Source: Clostridiales bacterium (GTDB taxonomy: Bacteria > Bacillota > Clostridia > Oscillospirales > Butyricicoccaceae). From it: DNA of 64,000 nucleotides. The stretch covers positions 1-64,000 of the forward strand of contig SFJM01000012.1 of the NCBI GenBank assembly GCA_004555915.1, read 5' to 3'. Positions 33,132-41,487 of this stretch are shown here, piece after piece (the first letter of the stretch is position 1; each line of letters opens with the position of its first letter). The notes under the pieces are model-generated. The model was not told where the DNA came from. It was given only the letters and a program-made list of their open reading frames with translations, and made no database searches. A program made the translations under genes and the position numbers.

Positions 33132-34406
33132 TTATGCGTTGATGGCAGCGAATGCCTGCTCCAGATCTTCGATGATATCATCAGCATTTTCCAGGCCGAC
33201 CGACAGACGGACAAGGCCCGGCGTAATGCCGCAGTCAATCAGCTGCTGATCGCTGAGCTGGCGATGGGTGGAGGTAGCAGGATGCAGGATACAGCTGTGG
33301 ATATCTGCCACATGAACTTCCAGAGAAACCAGCTTCAGGCTGTCGATGAATTTGGCAGCACGCTCGCGTCCGCCGGCAATGGAGAAGGAAATAACACCGC
33401 TGGTGCCTTCCGGCAGATATTTCTGGGTCAGAGGATAGTACTTGTCCGACGGCAGGCCCGGGAAGTTGATGGATTCCACATCCTTCTGCTGCTGCAGATA
33501 TTCTGCTACCTTCAGGCCATTGGCGCTGTGCTGGCGGATACGGAGCGGCAGGGTCTGCAGACCCAGGTCAAGCAGGAATGCACCGGTCGGGGTCTGGCAG
33601 GTACCCAGGTCACGCATCAGCTGGACACGTGCTTTGGTGATGTAAGCTGCCGGACCAAAGGCTTCCGTGTACCGCAGGCCGTGGTAAGATTCATCCGGCT
33701 CCGTCAGTCCCGGGAATTTGCCGGAAGCAGCCCAGTCAAACTTGCCGCTGTCCACAATGACGCCGCCCATCTGGACTGCATGGCCATCCATATATTTGGT
33801 GGTGGAATGTACCACGATATCCGCGCCAAATTCGAACGGACGGCACAGGATCGGGGTAGCGAAGGTGTTGTCCACAATCAGCGGGATGCCGTTGCTGTGT
33901 GCCAGCTCTGCCATTTTTTCAAAGTCCAGCACATGCAGCGCCGGATTGGCAATGGTTTCACCGAATACAGCCTTGGTGTTCGGCTGGATTGCTTTCTGCA
34001 GCTCTTCCAGCGGCGCATCGCCATCCACAAAGGTGACATCAATGTCCATTTTCTTCAGGGTAACACCCAGCAGGTTGAAGGTACCGCCATACACTGCGGA
34101 AGCACATACGATATGGTCACCGGCCTGGGCAATATTCAGGGTAGCCAGCAGGGTGGCAGCCTGGCCGGAGGAGGTGCACAGTGCACCCACGCCGCCCTCC
34201 AGCGCGGCGATTTTCTTTTCTACCGCATCGGTGGTGGGGTTGCCCAGACGGGTATAGAATGCGTCACCTGCGGTCAGGTCAAACAGTGCACCGACATGCT
34301 CGGTGGAATCAAACTTGAAGGTTGTGGACTGATAGATCGGCAGCGCACGTGCACCGCCGTTTTCCGGCGCATAGCCGGCATGGATACATAATGTTTCCGG
34401 TCTCAT
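33132..34406 (-). CDS. metY: O-acetylhomoserine aminocarboxypropyltransferase (sulfhydrylase)
   Basis: PLP enzyme of the Cys/Met family that makes homocysteine directly from O-acetylhomoserine and sulfide. 424 aa, the longer MetY length. Motifs: YTRLGNPTTDAVEKKIAALE, SSGQAA (phosphate binding), VDNTFATP, and the PLP lysine in HSTTKYMDGH. The C-terminus has VRLSVGLENADDIIEDL. AAAGGTAGG precedes ATG 34406. It would supply homocysteine for the MetH-like protein at 44068-45516. Confidence 0.95.
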   Translation of the reverse strand: MRPETLCIHAGYAPENGGARALPIYQSTTFKFDSTEHVGALFDLTAGDAFYTRLGNPTTDAVEKKIAALEGGVGALCTSSGQAATLLATLNIAQAGDHIVCASAVYGGTFNLLGVTLKKMDIDVTFVDGDAPLEELQKAIQPNTKAVFGETIANPALHVLDFEKMAELAHSNGIPLIVDNTFATPILCRPFEFGADIVVHSTTKYMDGHAVQMGGVIVDSGKFDWAASGKFPGLTEPDESYHGLRYTEAFGPAAYITKARVQLMRDLGTCQTPTGAFLLDLGLQTLPLRIRQHSANGLKVAEYLQQQKDVESINFPGLPSDKYYPLTQKYLPEGTSGVISFSIAGGRERAAKFIDSLKLVSLEVHVADIHSCILHPATSTHRQLSDQQLIDCGITPGLVRLSVGLENADDIIEDLEQAFAAINA

Positions 34407-34513
34407 AACAAAATACCTACCTTTCTACTGGGAAAACGCTTTTTTGCGTGAAAATTCATACCAATACCGTACCATACGGGGAAAATACTGTCAAGGGAGA
34501 AATGATTCGGGAC

Positions 34514-34542
34514 TTGCCAGAAATAACGGAAAACGGTATAAT
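34514..34542 (+). promoter_or_regulatory. Promoter of the DUF896-cca operon
   Basis: TTGCCA (34514-34519), 17-base spacer, TATAAT (34537-34542), about 55 bases before the start at 34600. Confidence 0.75.
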
Positions 34543-34599
34543 ACATATAATGGTGAAGTATTGGATAAAAATTGGAATAGACAGGGAGGATTCTGTGCG

Positions 34600-34824
34600 A
34601 TGAAGCAGGAGAAAATCAGCCGTATCAATGCACTGGCAAAAAAGGCAAAGGCAGAAGGGCTGACACCGGAGGAAATCACAGAACAGAAGCAGCTGCGGGA
34701 CGAATATATTGCGGAATACCGTGCGAATCTCAAGGCACAGCTGGATCATACGGTTGTCATGGATGAACATGGCAATAAGCGCCCGCTGAGAAAAAAGCCG
34801 TATAACGGGTTACGGCGCAATTAA
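34600..34824 (+). CDS. DUF896 (YnzC) family protein
   Basis: 74 aa helical protein with the family pattern KISRINALAKKAKAEGLTPE followed by EQKQLRDEYIAEYRANLKAQ. B. subtilis YnzC forms a helix bundle and is induced in the SOS response; the function is unresolved. ATG 34600 follows GGGAGG; the frame extends upstream without a ribosome site. The stop is 1 base before the cca start, so it leads a tight four-gene operon. Confidence 0.88.
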   Translation: MKQEKISRINALAKKAKAEGLTPEEITEQKQLRDEYIAEYRANLKAQLDHTVVMDEHGNKRPLRKKPYNGLRRN

Positions 34825-34825
34825 C

Positions 34826-36361
34826 ATGCAGGTACAAATGAACCTGCCGGGAAGGATTGAAGCGGTACTCAGCCGTCTGGAACAGGCCGGATATGCCAGC
34901 TATGTGGTTGGCGGAGCGGTGCGGGATTGTCTGGCGGGCAGGCAGCCCCATGATTATGACCTGTGTACTGCGGCGCTTCCGCAGCAGGTGGAGGAGCTGT
35001 TTGCCGATTGCCATGTGATTGAAACCGGTTTACAGCATGGCACGGTGACCATTGTTGTGGAAGGGGAACCGGTAGAGGTAACCACCTTCCGCACGGAGGG
35101 CAGCTATTCTGACGGCAGGCGGCCGGATTCGGTTGCCTTTGTTTCGCATATTGAAGCAGATCTGGCACGGCGGGATTTTACCGTCAATGCCATGGCATAC
35201 AGTCCGGTGCATGGATTATGTGACCCCTTTGGCGGTCAGCAGGATCTGGCGCACAAACAGCTGCGCTGCGTGGGTGATCCGGATATCCGGTTACAGGAGG
35301 ATGCCCTGCGCATTCTGCGGGCTTTGCGGTTTGCCGCCCAGCGTGGATATACCATTGAACCGGAGACTGCGGCGGCATTGCACCGCAACCGGGAACGGCT
35401 GGAGCATGTTTCCGCGGAACGCATTACCGCTGAGCTGATCCAGATGGTCTGCGGTCCATATGCGGGCAGCGTCCTGATGGAGTTTTCCGACATTATTACC
35501 GGGATTTTACCGGAGCTTTCTCCGATGATTGGGTTTGAACAGCACAATCCCCATCATAAATATGATGTATGGGAGCATTCCGTCCGTTCCATGGAGAGCA
35601 TCCGTCCGGAGTGGCTGCTGCGGCTGACCATGCTGTTTCATGATGCAGGCAAGCCGGGGACATTCAGTATGGATGAACGGGGAATCGGACATTTTTATGG
35701 GCATCCGGCGGTTTCCTATGATATCGCACAGCAGGCGGTAAAACATTTGCGTTTACCGGTGCAGCAGGAACAGAAGCTGCTGTATCTGGTACGGCATCAT
35801 GATACGCCGCTGGGCTGTACCCTGCGCAGTGTACGCCGTAAGCTGGCAGTCCATGGGGAGGAAATATACCGCAGTCTGCTGGCTGTCAAAAAAGCGGACT
35901 GCATCGGACAGGGTACCTGCCCGCAGAATCTGACCGAGCTGCTGCAGACCGAGGAGCTGCTGGAACAGGTATTGCAGGAAAACAGCTGTCTGACACGCAA
36001 GGATCTTGCGGTCAATGGACATGACCTGATGGAATGGGGAATTTCCGGTCAGGAAATCGGACGGTATCTGTCTGAAATGCTCAACCGTGTGCTGGATAAT
36101 CCTGCATGCAATACCCGGGAACAGCTGCGGGAAATTTTTGACCAGCTGCAGACACAGGAAAACCATATGGAGATGACCGTCAATGGCATGAGTGCAGGCT
36201 GCTGTGTCCGCCAGGTGAAACAGCTGTTGGAAAGCAATCCGGCTGTGACAAAGGCAGAGGTTGCACTGGACAGCGGCCGTGTGATGCTGTACGGACAGGA
36301 TATACCGCTGGAGCAGGTACAGGAAGCCCTGGCAGCGGCAGGATATGAGGTGGCAATATGA
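34826..36361 (+). CDS. cca: CCA tRNA nucleotidyltransferase fused to a C-terminal HMA-like domain
   Basis: Adds or repairs the 3' CCA of tRNA. 511 aa. Residues 1-150 form the nucleotidyltransferase head with VGGAVRDCLAG and the metal-binding DYD (HDYDLCT) and RRDFTVNAMAY; then EDALRILRALRFA, and an HD domain (HHKYDVWEHS, LTMLFHDAGKPG, RHHDTP). Ordinary enzymes end near residue 445. Here the frame runs on for 64 residues (448-511, 36167-36358) that look like a CopZ-type heavy-metal-associated domain: MTVNGMS, then VRQVKQLLESNPAVTKAEVA, VMLYGQDIPLEQVQEALAAA and GY. The canonical CxxC is altered to AGCC. AGGAA at 36156-36160 before ATG 36167 could allow separate synthesis of that domain. The stop overlaps the next gene (ATGA). 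Confidence 0.93.
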   Translation: MQVQMNLPGRIEAVLSRLEQAGYASYVVGGAVRDCLAGRQPHDYDLCTAALPQQVEELFADCHVIETGLQHGTVTIVVEGEPVEVTTFRTEGSYSDGRRPDSVAFVSHIEADLARRDFTVNAMAYSPVHGLCDPFGGQQDLAHKQLRCVGDPDIRLQEDALRILRALRFAAQRGYTIEPETAAALHRNRERLEHVSAERITAELIQMVCGPYAGSVLMEFSDIITGILPELSPMIGFEQHNPHHKYDVWEHSVRSMESIRPEWLLRLTMLFHDAGKPGTFSMDERGIGHFYGHPAVSYDIAQQAVKHLRLPVQQEQKLLYLVRHHDTPLGCTLRSVRRKLAVHGEEIYRSLLAVKKADCIGQGTCPQNLTELLQTEELLEQVLQENSCLTRKDLAVNGHDLMEWGISGQEIGRYLSEMLNRVLDNPACNTREQLREIFDQLQTQENHMEMTVNGMSAGCCVRQVKQLLESNPAVTKAEVALDSGRVMLYGQDIPLEQVQEALAAAGYEVAI

Positions 36362-36942
36362 GTTTGGATTACAGACAGATTTTTATCGACCAGTATAAAG
36401 CGCATATCACGCGCCGCGGCGCAGACCGTTTGCTGGAATGGCTGATGGGCTCGGATTTCTTTACCGCACCTGCCTCCACACGGTTCCATGCAGCCTATGA
36501 AGGCGGGCTGGTGGAACACAGCCTGAATGTATACAAGGTGTTTATGAAGAAACATTTTGTGGAGGGGGAAGATGACCCGGAAAGCGTTGCCATTGCCACG
36601 CTGCTGCATGATATCTGCAAGGCCGGGTTTTATGAGGTATCCTACCGCAACCGCAAAAATGAGGCGGGCGTGTGGGAAAAGGTACCGTATTACAGCATCA
36701 ATGACCGGTTTCCCTATGGACATGGGGAAAAATCCGTCTTTTTAATTGAACGGTTCATGCGGCTGAAAAATGAAGAGGCAGTTGCCATCCGGTGGCATAT
36801 GGGTGGCTTTGATGATTCCGCAAAGGCGGGCTCCTTTTCCATTGCCCATGCCTTTGAACAGTATCCGCTGGCAGTTAAGGTACATCTGTCCGATCTGGAG
36901 GCAACCTATTTATGTGAAAACCGGAATGAGGAGGCAGAATAA
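36358..36942 (+). CDS. HD-domain phosphohydrolase
   Basis: 194 aa metal-dependent hydrolase of the HD superfamily. His/Asp ligands: GLVEHSLNVY, LLHDICKAGF (the HD pair), PYGHGEKSV and IRWHMGG. The arrangement resembles the HD half of YhaM-type 3'-5' exoribonucleases, but without the OB domain. It overlaps cca by ATGA and is followed by yjbQ with a 1-base overlap, so its neighbours suggest a role around RNA or nucleotides; the substrate is unknown. Confidence 0.88.
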   Translation: MSLDYRQIFIDQYKAHITRRGADRLLEWLMGSDFFTAPASTRFHAAYEGGLVEHSLNVYKVFMKKHFVEGEDDPESVAIATLLHDICKAGFYEVSYRNRKNEAGVWEKVPYYSINDRFPYGHGEKSVFLIERFMRLKNEEAVAIRWHMGGFDDSAKAGSFSIAHAFEQYPLAVKVHLSDLEATYLCENRNEEAE

Positions 36943-37340
36943 TGCAGGCAAAACGATTTACGGTTCATACACCCCATGAGGGCTTTATCAACATCACCCG
37001 CAATGTGCAGCAGGCCATTGTGGAAAGCGGAGTAAAAAGCGGCATTGTGGTTGTCTGGTGTTCCCATACCACAGCCGGCATTACCGTAAATGAAAATGCT
37101 GACCCGGATGTTGTCACCGATATGCTGTATGGACTGGACAAAGCCTATCCGGACAGACCGGAATTTCGTCATGCTGAGGGCAATTCCGCGGCACATCTGA
37201 AATCCTCTGCCATGGGCGTTTCCAAAACCATCCCCTTTGAGGAGGGGAAAATGCTGCTGGGCATCTGGCAGGGCATTTATTTCTGCGAGTTTGACGGCCC
37301 GCGGACACGGCATTATTATGTGAAGGTTATCGAGGGATAA
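36942..37340 (+). CDS. YjbQ family protein (UPF0047)
   Basis: 132 aa single-domain protein of the YjbQ/UPF0047 family, which shows weak thiamine-phosphate synthase activity in vitro but no settled role. Motifs: CSHTTAGITVNENADPDV (49-67), FRHAEGNSAAHLKSS with conserved His residues, and GIWQGIYFCEFDGPR. The start overlaps the HD gene stop (TAATG). Last gene of the DUF896-cca-HD operon. Confidence 0.92.
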   Translation: MQAKRFTVHTPHEGFINITRNVQQAIVESGVKSGIVVVWCSHTTAGITVNENADPDVVTDMLYGLDKAYPDRPEFRHAEGNSAAHLKSSAMGVSKTIPFEEGKMLLGIWQGIYFCEFDGPRTRHYYVKVIEG

Positions 37341-37359
37341 AGGAAAAGGAGTGTTTGTT

Positions 37360-37530
37360 ATGACATTTAAAGAGATCGTAAAACAATCTAACATGACCAT
37401 CAAAGAGGTTGCACAGCGATTTGACATCCCGTATAGAACCGCACAGAATTGGAATAGTGAACAACGATCATGTGCCCCATATATTCTGAAGATGATGTGC
37501 GAAATCTTAAAGATTCCATATGTGGATTAA
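37360..37530 (+). CDS. Small phage-type helix-turn-helix protein
   Basis: 56 aa, too short for routine gene calling. It reads MTFKEIVKQSNMTIKEVAQR, then FDIPYRTAQNW, the pattern of short helix-turn-helix proteins found in phages and conjugative elements ('IPYRTVQNW' followed by a CP-Y motif, here SCAPYIL). AAGGAAAAGGAG precedes ATG 37360. Base composition is A+T-richer than the flanking operon. It overlaps no neighbour and is followed 10 bases later by a phage-like peptidase-fold gene, so both look like a small horizontally acquired islet. Confidence 0.7.
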   Translation: MTFKEIVKQSNMTIKEVAQRFDIPYRTAQNWNSEQRSCAPYILKMMCEILKIPYVD

Positions 37531-37540
37531 GAAGGTAATT

Positions 37541-37954
37541 ATGGAAAGTGTTTGGAAGCCGTATAACCCACATCCGCAAAAGAAAATCGTCGCAGACTGT
37601 GTAAAGCGTGCTGTGTGTGCTGTGACGGGATGGGATTATATGTATGTTCAGCGCACGTTGAATCGGATTAAGCGCGATCTAATTGCACAAGGCCATACAG
37701 AGATTCAATCTTTTAAATCCCGGAAGGTAGGCATTGAGCTTTGCCGACGCATGGGATGGGAAAGGATTGGAAACGATGACGATCATGAATGTTATGAGGA
37801 GATGACAGGGGACATATTTGCGAAATCCCATCCAACTGGAAAATATATTCTGCAGATGCCCAATCATTGGGTAGCTTGTGTGAATGGACAACTTTGGGAC
37901 ACATATGATACCTCGCAGAATGGTGTAGCGTGGGCGTTTGTTGTAGAAAGGTGA
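37541..37954 (+). CDS. Phage-type papain-like cysteine peptidase family protein
   Basis: 137 aa. The pattern DCVKRAVCAVTG (Cys20) near the N-terminus, HPTGKYILQMPNHWVACVNG (His109), then LWDTYDTSQ (Asp120/Asp123), matches small papain-fold proteins seen in phage genomes ('DC-RA' ... 'GTYVL---H-V-V-DG---D-W'). A Cys-His-Asp triad can be proposed but activity is unproven. ATG 37541 follows AAGAAGG; the frame opens 21 bases earlier within the HTH gene. Composition is A+T-rich like its neighbour. Confidence 0.6.
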   Translation: MESVWKPYNPHPQKKIVADCVKRAVCAVTGWDYMYVQRTLNRIKRDLIAQGHTEIQSFKSRKVGIELCRRMGWERIGNDDDHECYEEMTGDIFAKSHPTGKYILQMPNHWVACVNGQLWDTYDTSQNGVAWAFVVER

Positions 37955-37960
37955 TGGATT

Positions 37961-38224
37961 ATGAATAAGCAGCAGACTTTTAATTACCATGAAAACATTA
38001 TCCCCGACAATCAAGTGCAGAATTTTTTAAATGAACTCGGAGCACTGCAAGGTGGCATAAAAGACTCCCGCGGGAGTCTTTTTTATATGCGAAAGAATTG
38101 GGACAAAAGGAAGGAAGACGGTAACATTGCCATAGTCCCAAATAAACGGTTTATCCCAGCCCATGCTCCCGGGTATAGAAAAAGAAATACTGCTGATAGA
38201 CCCCGGCATAGGGGCTGTCCATAA
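37961..38224 (+). CDS. Doubtful open frame of the phage-like islet, probably a gene remnant
   Basis: An ATG at 37961 with a good AAAGGTGATGG site opens a frame that begins MNKQQTFNYHENIIPDNQVQ. After about 34 codons it runs through a strong terminator (38059-38085) and then antisense into the OGG gene. The first third looks like a genuine start; the rest is probably not natural coding. It is best read as a truncated gene at the islet's right edge. Confidence 0.3.
   Translation: MNKQQTFNYHENIIPDNQVQNFLNELGALQGGIKDSRGSLFYMRKNWDKRKEDGNIAIVPNKRFIPAHAPGYRKRNTADRPRHRGCP
38059..38085 (+). terminator. Rho-independent terminator of the phage-like islet
   Basis: Perfect palindrome AAAAGACTCCCG / CGGGAGTCTTTT followed by TTAT; the inner CCGCGG forms the loop. 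Confidence 0.85.
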
Positions 38225-38969
38225 ACTGACGCATGTCTCCGCTGTAACAGGCGGCGGCTTTTTTCATCCAGGTATCCACCGGAAAGGCATCCAGCTTGTG
38301 CAGCCCAAACAGCAGGAAGCAGTCTGCCACCTTCCGGCCCACACCGCGCAGCTGCATGATTTCCTTTCGGGCATCTGATGTGGACAGACGGTTCAGGGCG
38401 GCAAAATCCAGCTCACCGGACTGGACAGCCTGTGCTGCGGCAATCAGATAAGGAGCACGGTAACCGGCCCGCAAGGGTTGGAGGTCCTCCGGTGACAGCG
38501 CCGCAAGCTGTGCCGGTTCCGGAAAGGTATACAGCGTTTGACCTTCAAAGGAAACCGGAGTGCCCAGCAGCCCGCATAATCTTTGGACAATGCCGGTAAT
38601 GCGGGGAATGTTGTTGCACTGGGAGAGGATAAAGGTGCACAGGGCTTCCCATGGCTCCTGTTTTAAAATCCGGATGCCCCTGCCGAATTCCGCCGCTTTT
38701 GCGGTAAAATCATCCACCGCAAAGCTCTGGCAGATAGAGCCATAATCCGTTTCACAGTCAAAATAATCCGTCCACATGGAAAGGCTGTCCGGGGCAGTGC
38801 AGATGGACAGCTGTTGGTTTTCCTCCCGGACACGTGCCGGTATGCCTCGGACAATACCGATGTAACTGCCATCCGGCTGCGGCATCCAGCGGAAGCATTG
38901 TCCGCAGGTAAAGGTTTGCTGTGCGGAAAAGGGCGCCTGACCGGGCAGGACAAAGGCCTGTTGTTGCAT
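38151..38969 (-). CDS. ogg: 8-oxoguanine DNA glycosylase (OGG1-type HhH-GPD)
   Basis: Base-excision enzyme for oxidised purines. 272 aa. The N-terminal OGG domain has FTCGQCFRW; the HhH-GPD core has FILSQCNNIPRI and the helix-hairpin-helix LRGVGRKVADCFLLFGLHKL, with catalytic Lys213 and, after it, Asp232 in FPVDTWM, both as in eukaryotic OGG1 (GVGTKVADC ... PVD). GGAGGAG precedes ATG 38969. Monocistronic, converging on the phage-like islet. Confidence 0.92.
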   Translation of the reverse strand: MQQQAFVLPGQAPFSAQQTFTCGQCFRWMPQPDGSYIGIVRGIPARVREENQQLSICTAPDSLSMWTDYFDCETDYGSICQSFAVDDFTAKAAEFGRGIRILKQEPWEALCTFILSQCNNIPRITGIVQRLCGLLGTPVSFEGQTLYTFPEPAQLAALSPEDLQPLRAGYRAPYLIAAAQAVQSGELDFAALNRLSTSDARKEIMQLRGVGRKVADCFLLFGLHKLDAFPVDTWMKKAAACYSGDMRQFMDSPYAGVYQQYFFFYTREHGLG

Positions 38970-39080
38970 GGTTGCTCCTCCTGATTTCAAACTGTCCGTA
39001 TTTTATCATGAATGAGAGGGAATACGCAAGAAATACCCAATACTTTGTTGGATTTTACAAAGGCTGTCGGCAGAAAAATG

Positions 39081-39089
39081 TGATATAAT
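39081..39089 (+). promoter_or_regulatory. Extended -10 promoter of the phosphodiester glycosidase gene
   Basis: TGATATAAT, an extended -10 without a clear -35, about 45 bases before the start at 39134. Confidence 0.55.
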
Positions 39090-39133
39090 ACCTGCATATA
39101 TCAAGTGATAAAGTGACGGACAGAGGTGATTGG

Positions 39134-40426
39134 ATGCAGGATGAACGGGACAACCAGTCCTCCAGCTGGGTGGTTTTGGAGGAAGAATCGGTTGAAGATC
39201 CCCAAAAAGCAAAAAAACAGCTGAAACAGGCGCGGAAAGCGCGAAAAAAACAAAAACGAACCAGACATGGCCTCCGCAATGGCATGATTGCAGCGGTCAG
39301 TCTTGTGATAGTATATTGCATTTTGGTATTTTCCCATATTCCGTTTATTGAGAAATGGCGTACCATTTATATTGAAACCGCCATGGGCACGATGAACCAT
39401 CAGTGGCTGGCAACATTGTTCCTGCCCCAGTCCGTCATTGATGATGTGATGAATGGCAGACTGGTACTGGAGCTGCAGCAGGAGGATGACAACAGTACCT
39501 GGCAGGCGGAAGCAGATTTTGATGACCCGCAGGATGCCATTGATACATGGTCCGATATCCAGGACCAGTTTTCCGAAGCATATGCGGAAATTGACCAGGA
39601 ATCCTTTGCGGCATTTATGAAAAAACATCGGAAGGATGAGGTGCTGGATGAGGATGGTTATCTACTGATTGATGCGGCGGATTATGATGAGAAGGACACC
39701 GGCATTACCACCATTTATGGTGACCCGGTGTGTGCGATTGATACCCGCAATGGCATTGTCATTGTCACCCTGCGGGGGGACGGCTATTCCGGACGGATGG
39801 CAATTGTTAAAAACCCGGGACAGGTGAAGCTTGCCGTATCCCGGACACTGGGGTCCTCCGGCAGCTATCTGAAGGATATGTGCCGGCAGAACAACGCGAT
39901 TTTGGGCATCAATGCCAGTGGATTTTCCGACCCGGAAGGCAGCGGCAATGGCGGTGAGGCCTTTGGCATGATTATGACAGATGGTATGGCATGCCGTCCG
40001 GATCTGGATACCACCATGAAAATCATCAGTATAGATACAGCCAACCGGTTAAATGTGACCAATACCCTGCCGGCGGGTACGCGGGATGCCATGCAGTTCA
40101 GCCCGGCTCTGATTATCAATGGCAGGCAGCTCATCAGCGGTTCCTCCGGATGGGGATTACAGCCCCGTTCTGTGATTGGACAGACAGCTGAAGGACAGAT
40201 CCTGATGGCTGTCATTGACGGCAGACAGCCGGGATATTCCATTGGCATCACATTGGGTGACCTGACCGATATCCTGTATCGGTATGGTGCCTATCAGGCA
40301 AGCAATCTGGATGGCGGTTCCTCCGCTGTCATGTATTACCGCGGGCGGGATATCACACGTTCCTCCGCGGTGACACCGGAAAAAGGACGGCATATTCCAA
40401 ACGCCTGGATTGTCACAGCAAATTAA
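39134..40426 (+). CDS. Phosphodiester glycosidase family protein (NAGPA/DUF2233), membrane-anchored
   Basis: 430 aa. A Lys/Arg-rich cytoplasmic N-terminus (QKAKKQLKQARKARKKQKR) precedes one transmembrane helix (about 52-72, GMIAAVSLVIVYCILVF). The external domain from about 200 has the NAGPA motifs AILGINASGFSD, FSPALIINGRQ, LQPRSVIGQTAEGQILMAVI and NLDGGSSAVMYYRG. Homologues cleave GlcNAc-1-phosphodiesters; in Firmicutes they are thought to act on wall or capsule glycans. ATG 39134 follows GAGGTGA; GTG 39113 is unlikely. Confidence 0.9.
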   Translation: MQDERDNQSSSWVVLEEESVEDPQKAKKQLKQARKARKKQKRTRHGLRNGMIAAVSLVIVYCILVFSHIPFIEKWRTIYIETAMGTMNHQWLATLFLPQSVIDDVMNGRLVLELQQEDDNSTWQAEADFDDPQDAIDTWSDIQDQFSEAYAEIDQESFAAFMKKHRKDEVLDEDGYLLIDAADYDEKDTGITTIYGDPVCAIDTRNGIVIVTLRGDGYSGRMAIVKNPGQVKLAVSRTLGSSGSYLKDMCRQNNAILGINASGFSDPEGSGNGGEAFGMIMTDGMACRPDLDTTMKIISIDTANRLNVTNTLPAGTRDAMQFSPALIINGRQLISGSSGWGLQPRSVIGQTAEGQILMAVIDGRQPGYSIGITLGDLTDILYRYGAYQASNLDGGSSAVMYYRGRDITRSSAVTPEKGRHIPNAWIVTAN

Positions 40427-41388
40427 TCATGTAAAAGGTTCCTGTTGTACGGGAGCCTTTTTCGTTTGTCCAGATTCCGGCATAGTGGCATATATACTGC
40501 AACCGCTGCCACATTGCACAGCAAATGCAGGCAGGCAATGGACAGGCTGCCTGCCGGAAATTCCAGCAGCTGCGGGAGCAGCAGGCCGCATCCCCACTGT
40601 ACCGGCAGGACAACAGCCGCTCCCAGAAGGTTGAACACAAGATGCAGAAGGGCTGCCTGCTGTGCCGCACGGCCTGCATGGACGGAAGCCAGCAGGGCTG
40701 TCACGCAGGTACCGATATTCTGTCCCAGCAGCACAGGCAGCACAAAACCGATGGACAGATACCCGGTATCCGACAGGGTTTGCAGCATGGCAATACAGGC
40801 AGAGGAGCTTTGCAGGACAGCAGTCACCACTGTGCCTGCCAGCAGGCCGGAGAACAGGGAATCACAGGCGGACAGCAGGGCAGCAAACTGGGGCGTTTGT
40901 GATAGAGGGAGCAGAGAGGTCTGCATCCGGGTCATACCTGCCAGCAGGGCGGCAAGGCCGGCACAGGCGGACAGTACCGGCGGGCATTGATGCCACAGCA
41001 GTACCGGGAGCAGCAGGCACAGGAGGAGCAGAATCCATGGACTGGCAAACAGCCGGGTACTGTCGGCACACAAACCGAAATGGACAAGAAAAGCGGTGGT
41101 ACAGGTGCCCAGATTGGCACCGGCAATCAGGCCCGCAGCCTGATACAGGGAAATGACCTTCCCTGCCACCAGCCCTACAATGATAATGGTGACGGCAGAG
41201 GAGCTTTGCACAAAGGCCGTGACAGCCGCGCCCAGCAGTACCGCCTGCCAGAAGGTCTGCGTCGAGCGCATGAGCAGGGGCTGCAGGCGCTTTTGTGACA
41301 TGCGGCACAGCCCGCCCCGCAGCAGCTCCATGCCGAACAGGAACAGGGCGATAGCACCCAGAAGGGAACAAACGGAAAACAGAGTCAT
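40423..41388 (-). CDS. Na/Pi cotransporter family protein
   Basis: 321 aa polytopic membrane protein of the NptA/YjbB (Na_Pi_cotrans) family. The two inverted-repeat QSSSA signatures are present (FVQSSSAVTII and VLQSSSACIAM), as are GANLGTC and GQNIGTC. Unlike many bacterial homologues it ends after the membrane domain without a C-terminal PhoU-like domain. ATG 41388 (GGTGA site) is chosen among several in-frame ATGs. It converges on the glycosidase gene with a 4-base overlap of stops and no visible terminator. Confidence 0.88.
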   Translation of the reverse strand: MTLFSVCSLLGAIALFLFGMELLRGGLCRMSQKRLQPLLMRSTQTFWQAVLLGAAVTAFVQSSSAVTIIIVGLVAGKVISLYQAAGLIAGANLGTCTTAFLVHFGLCADSTRLFASPWILLLLCLLLPVLLWHQCPPVLSACAGLAALLAGMTRMQTSLLPLSQTPQFAALLSACDSLFSGLLAGTVVTAVLQSSSACIAMLQTLSDTGYLSIGFVLPVLLGQNIGTCVTALLASVHAGRAAQQAALLHLVFNLLGAAVVLPVQWGCGLLLPQLLEFPAGSLSIACLHLLCNVAAVAVYMPLCRNLDKRKRLPYNRNLLHD

Positions 41389-41487
41389 ATGATTCACCCG
41401 CATAGAAAATTTTGGATGGCTTCCTGAATTCGTGTGCACTCGCAGACGATTCATGGCATGCTAATAACGTATCGTTACAAATAATTT

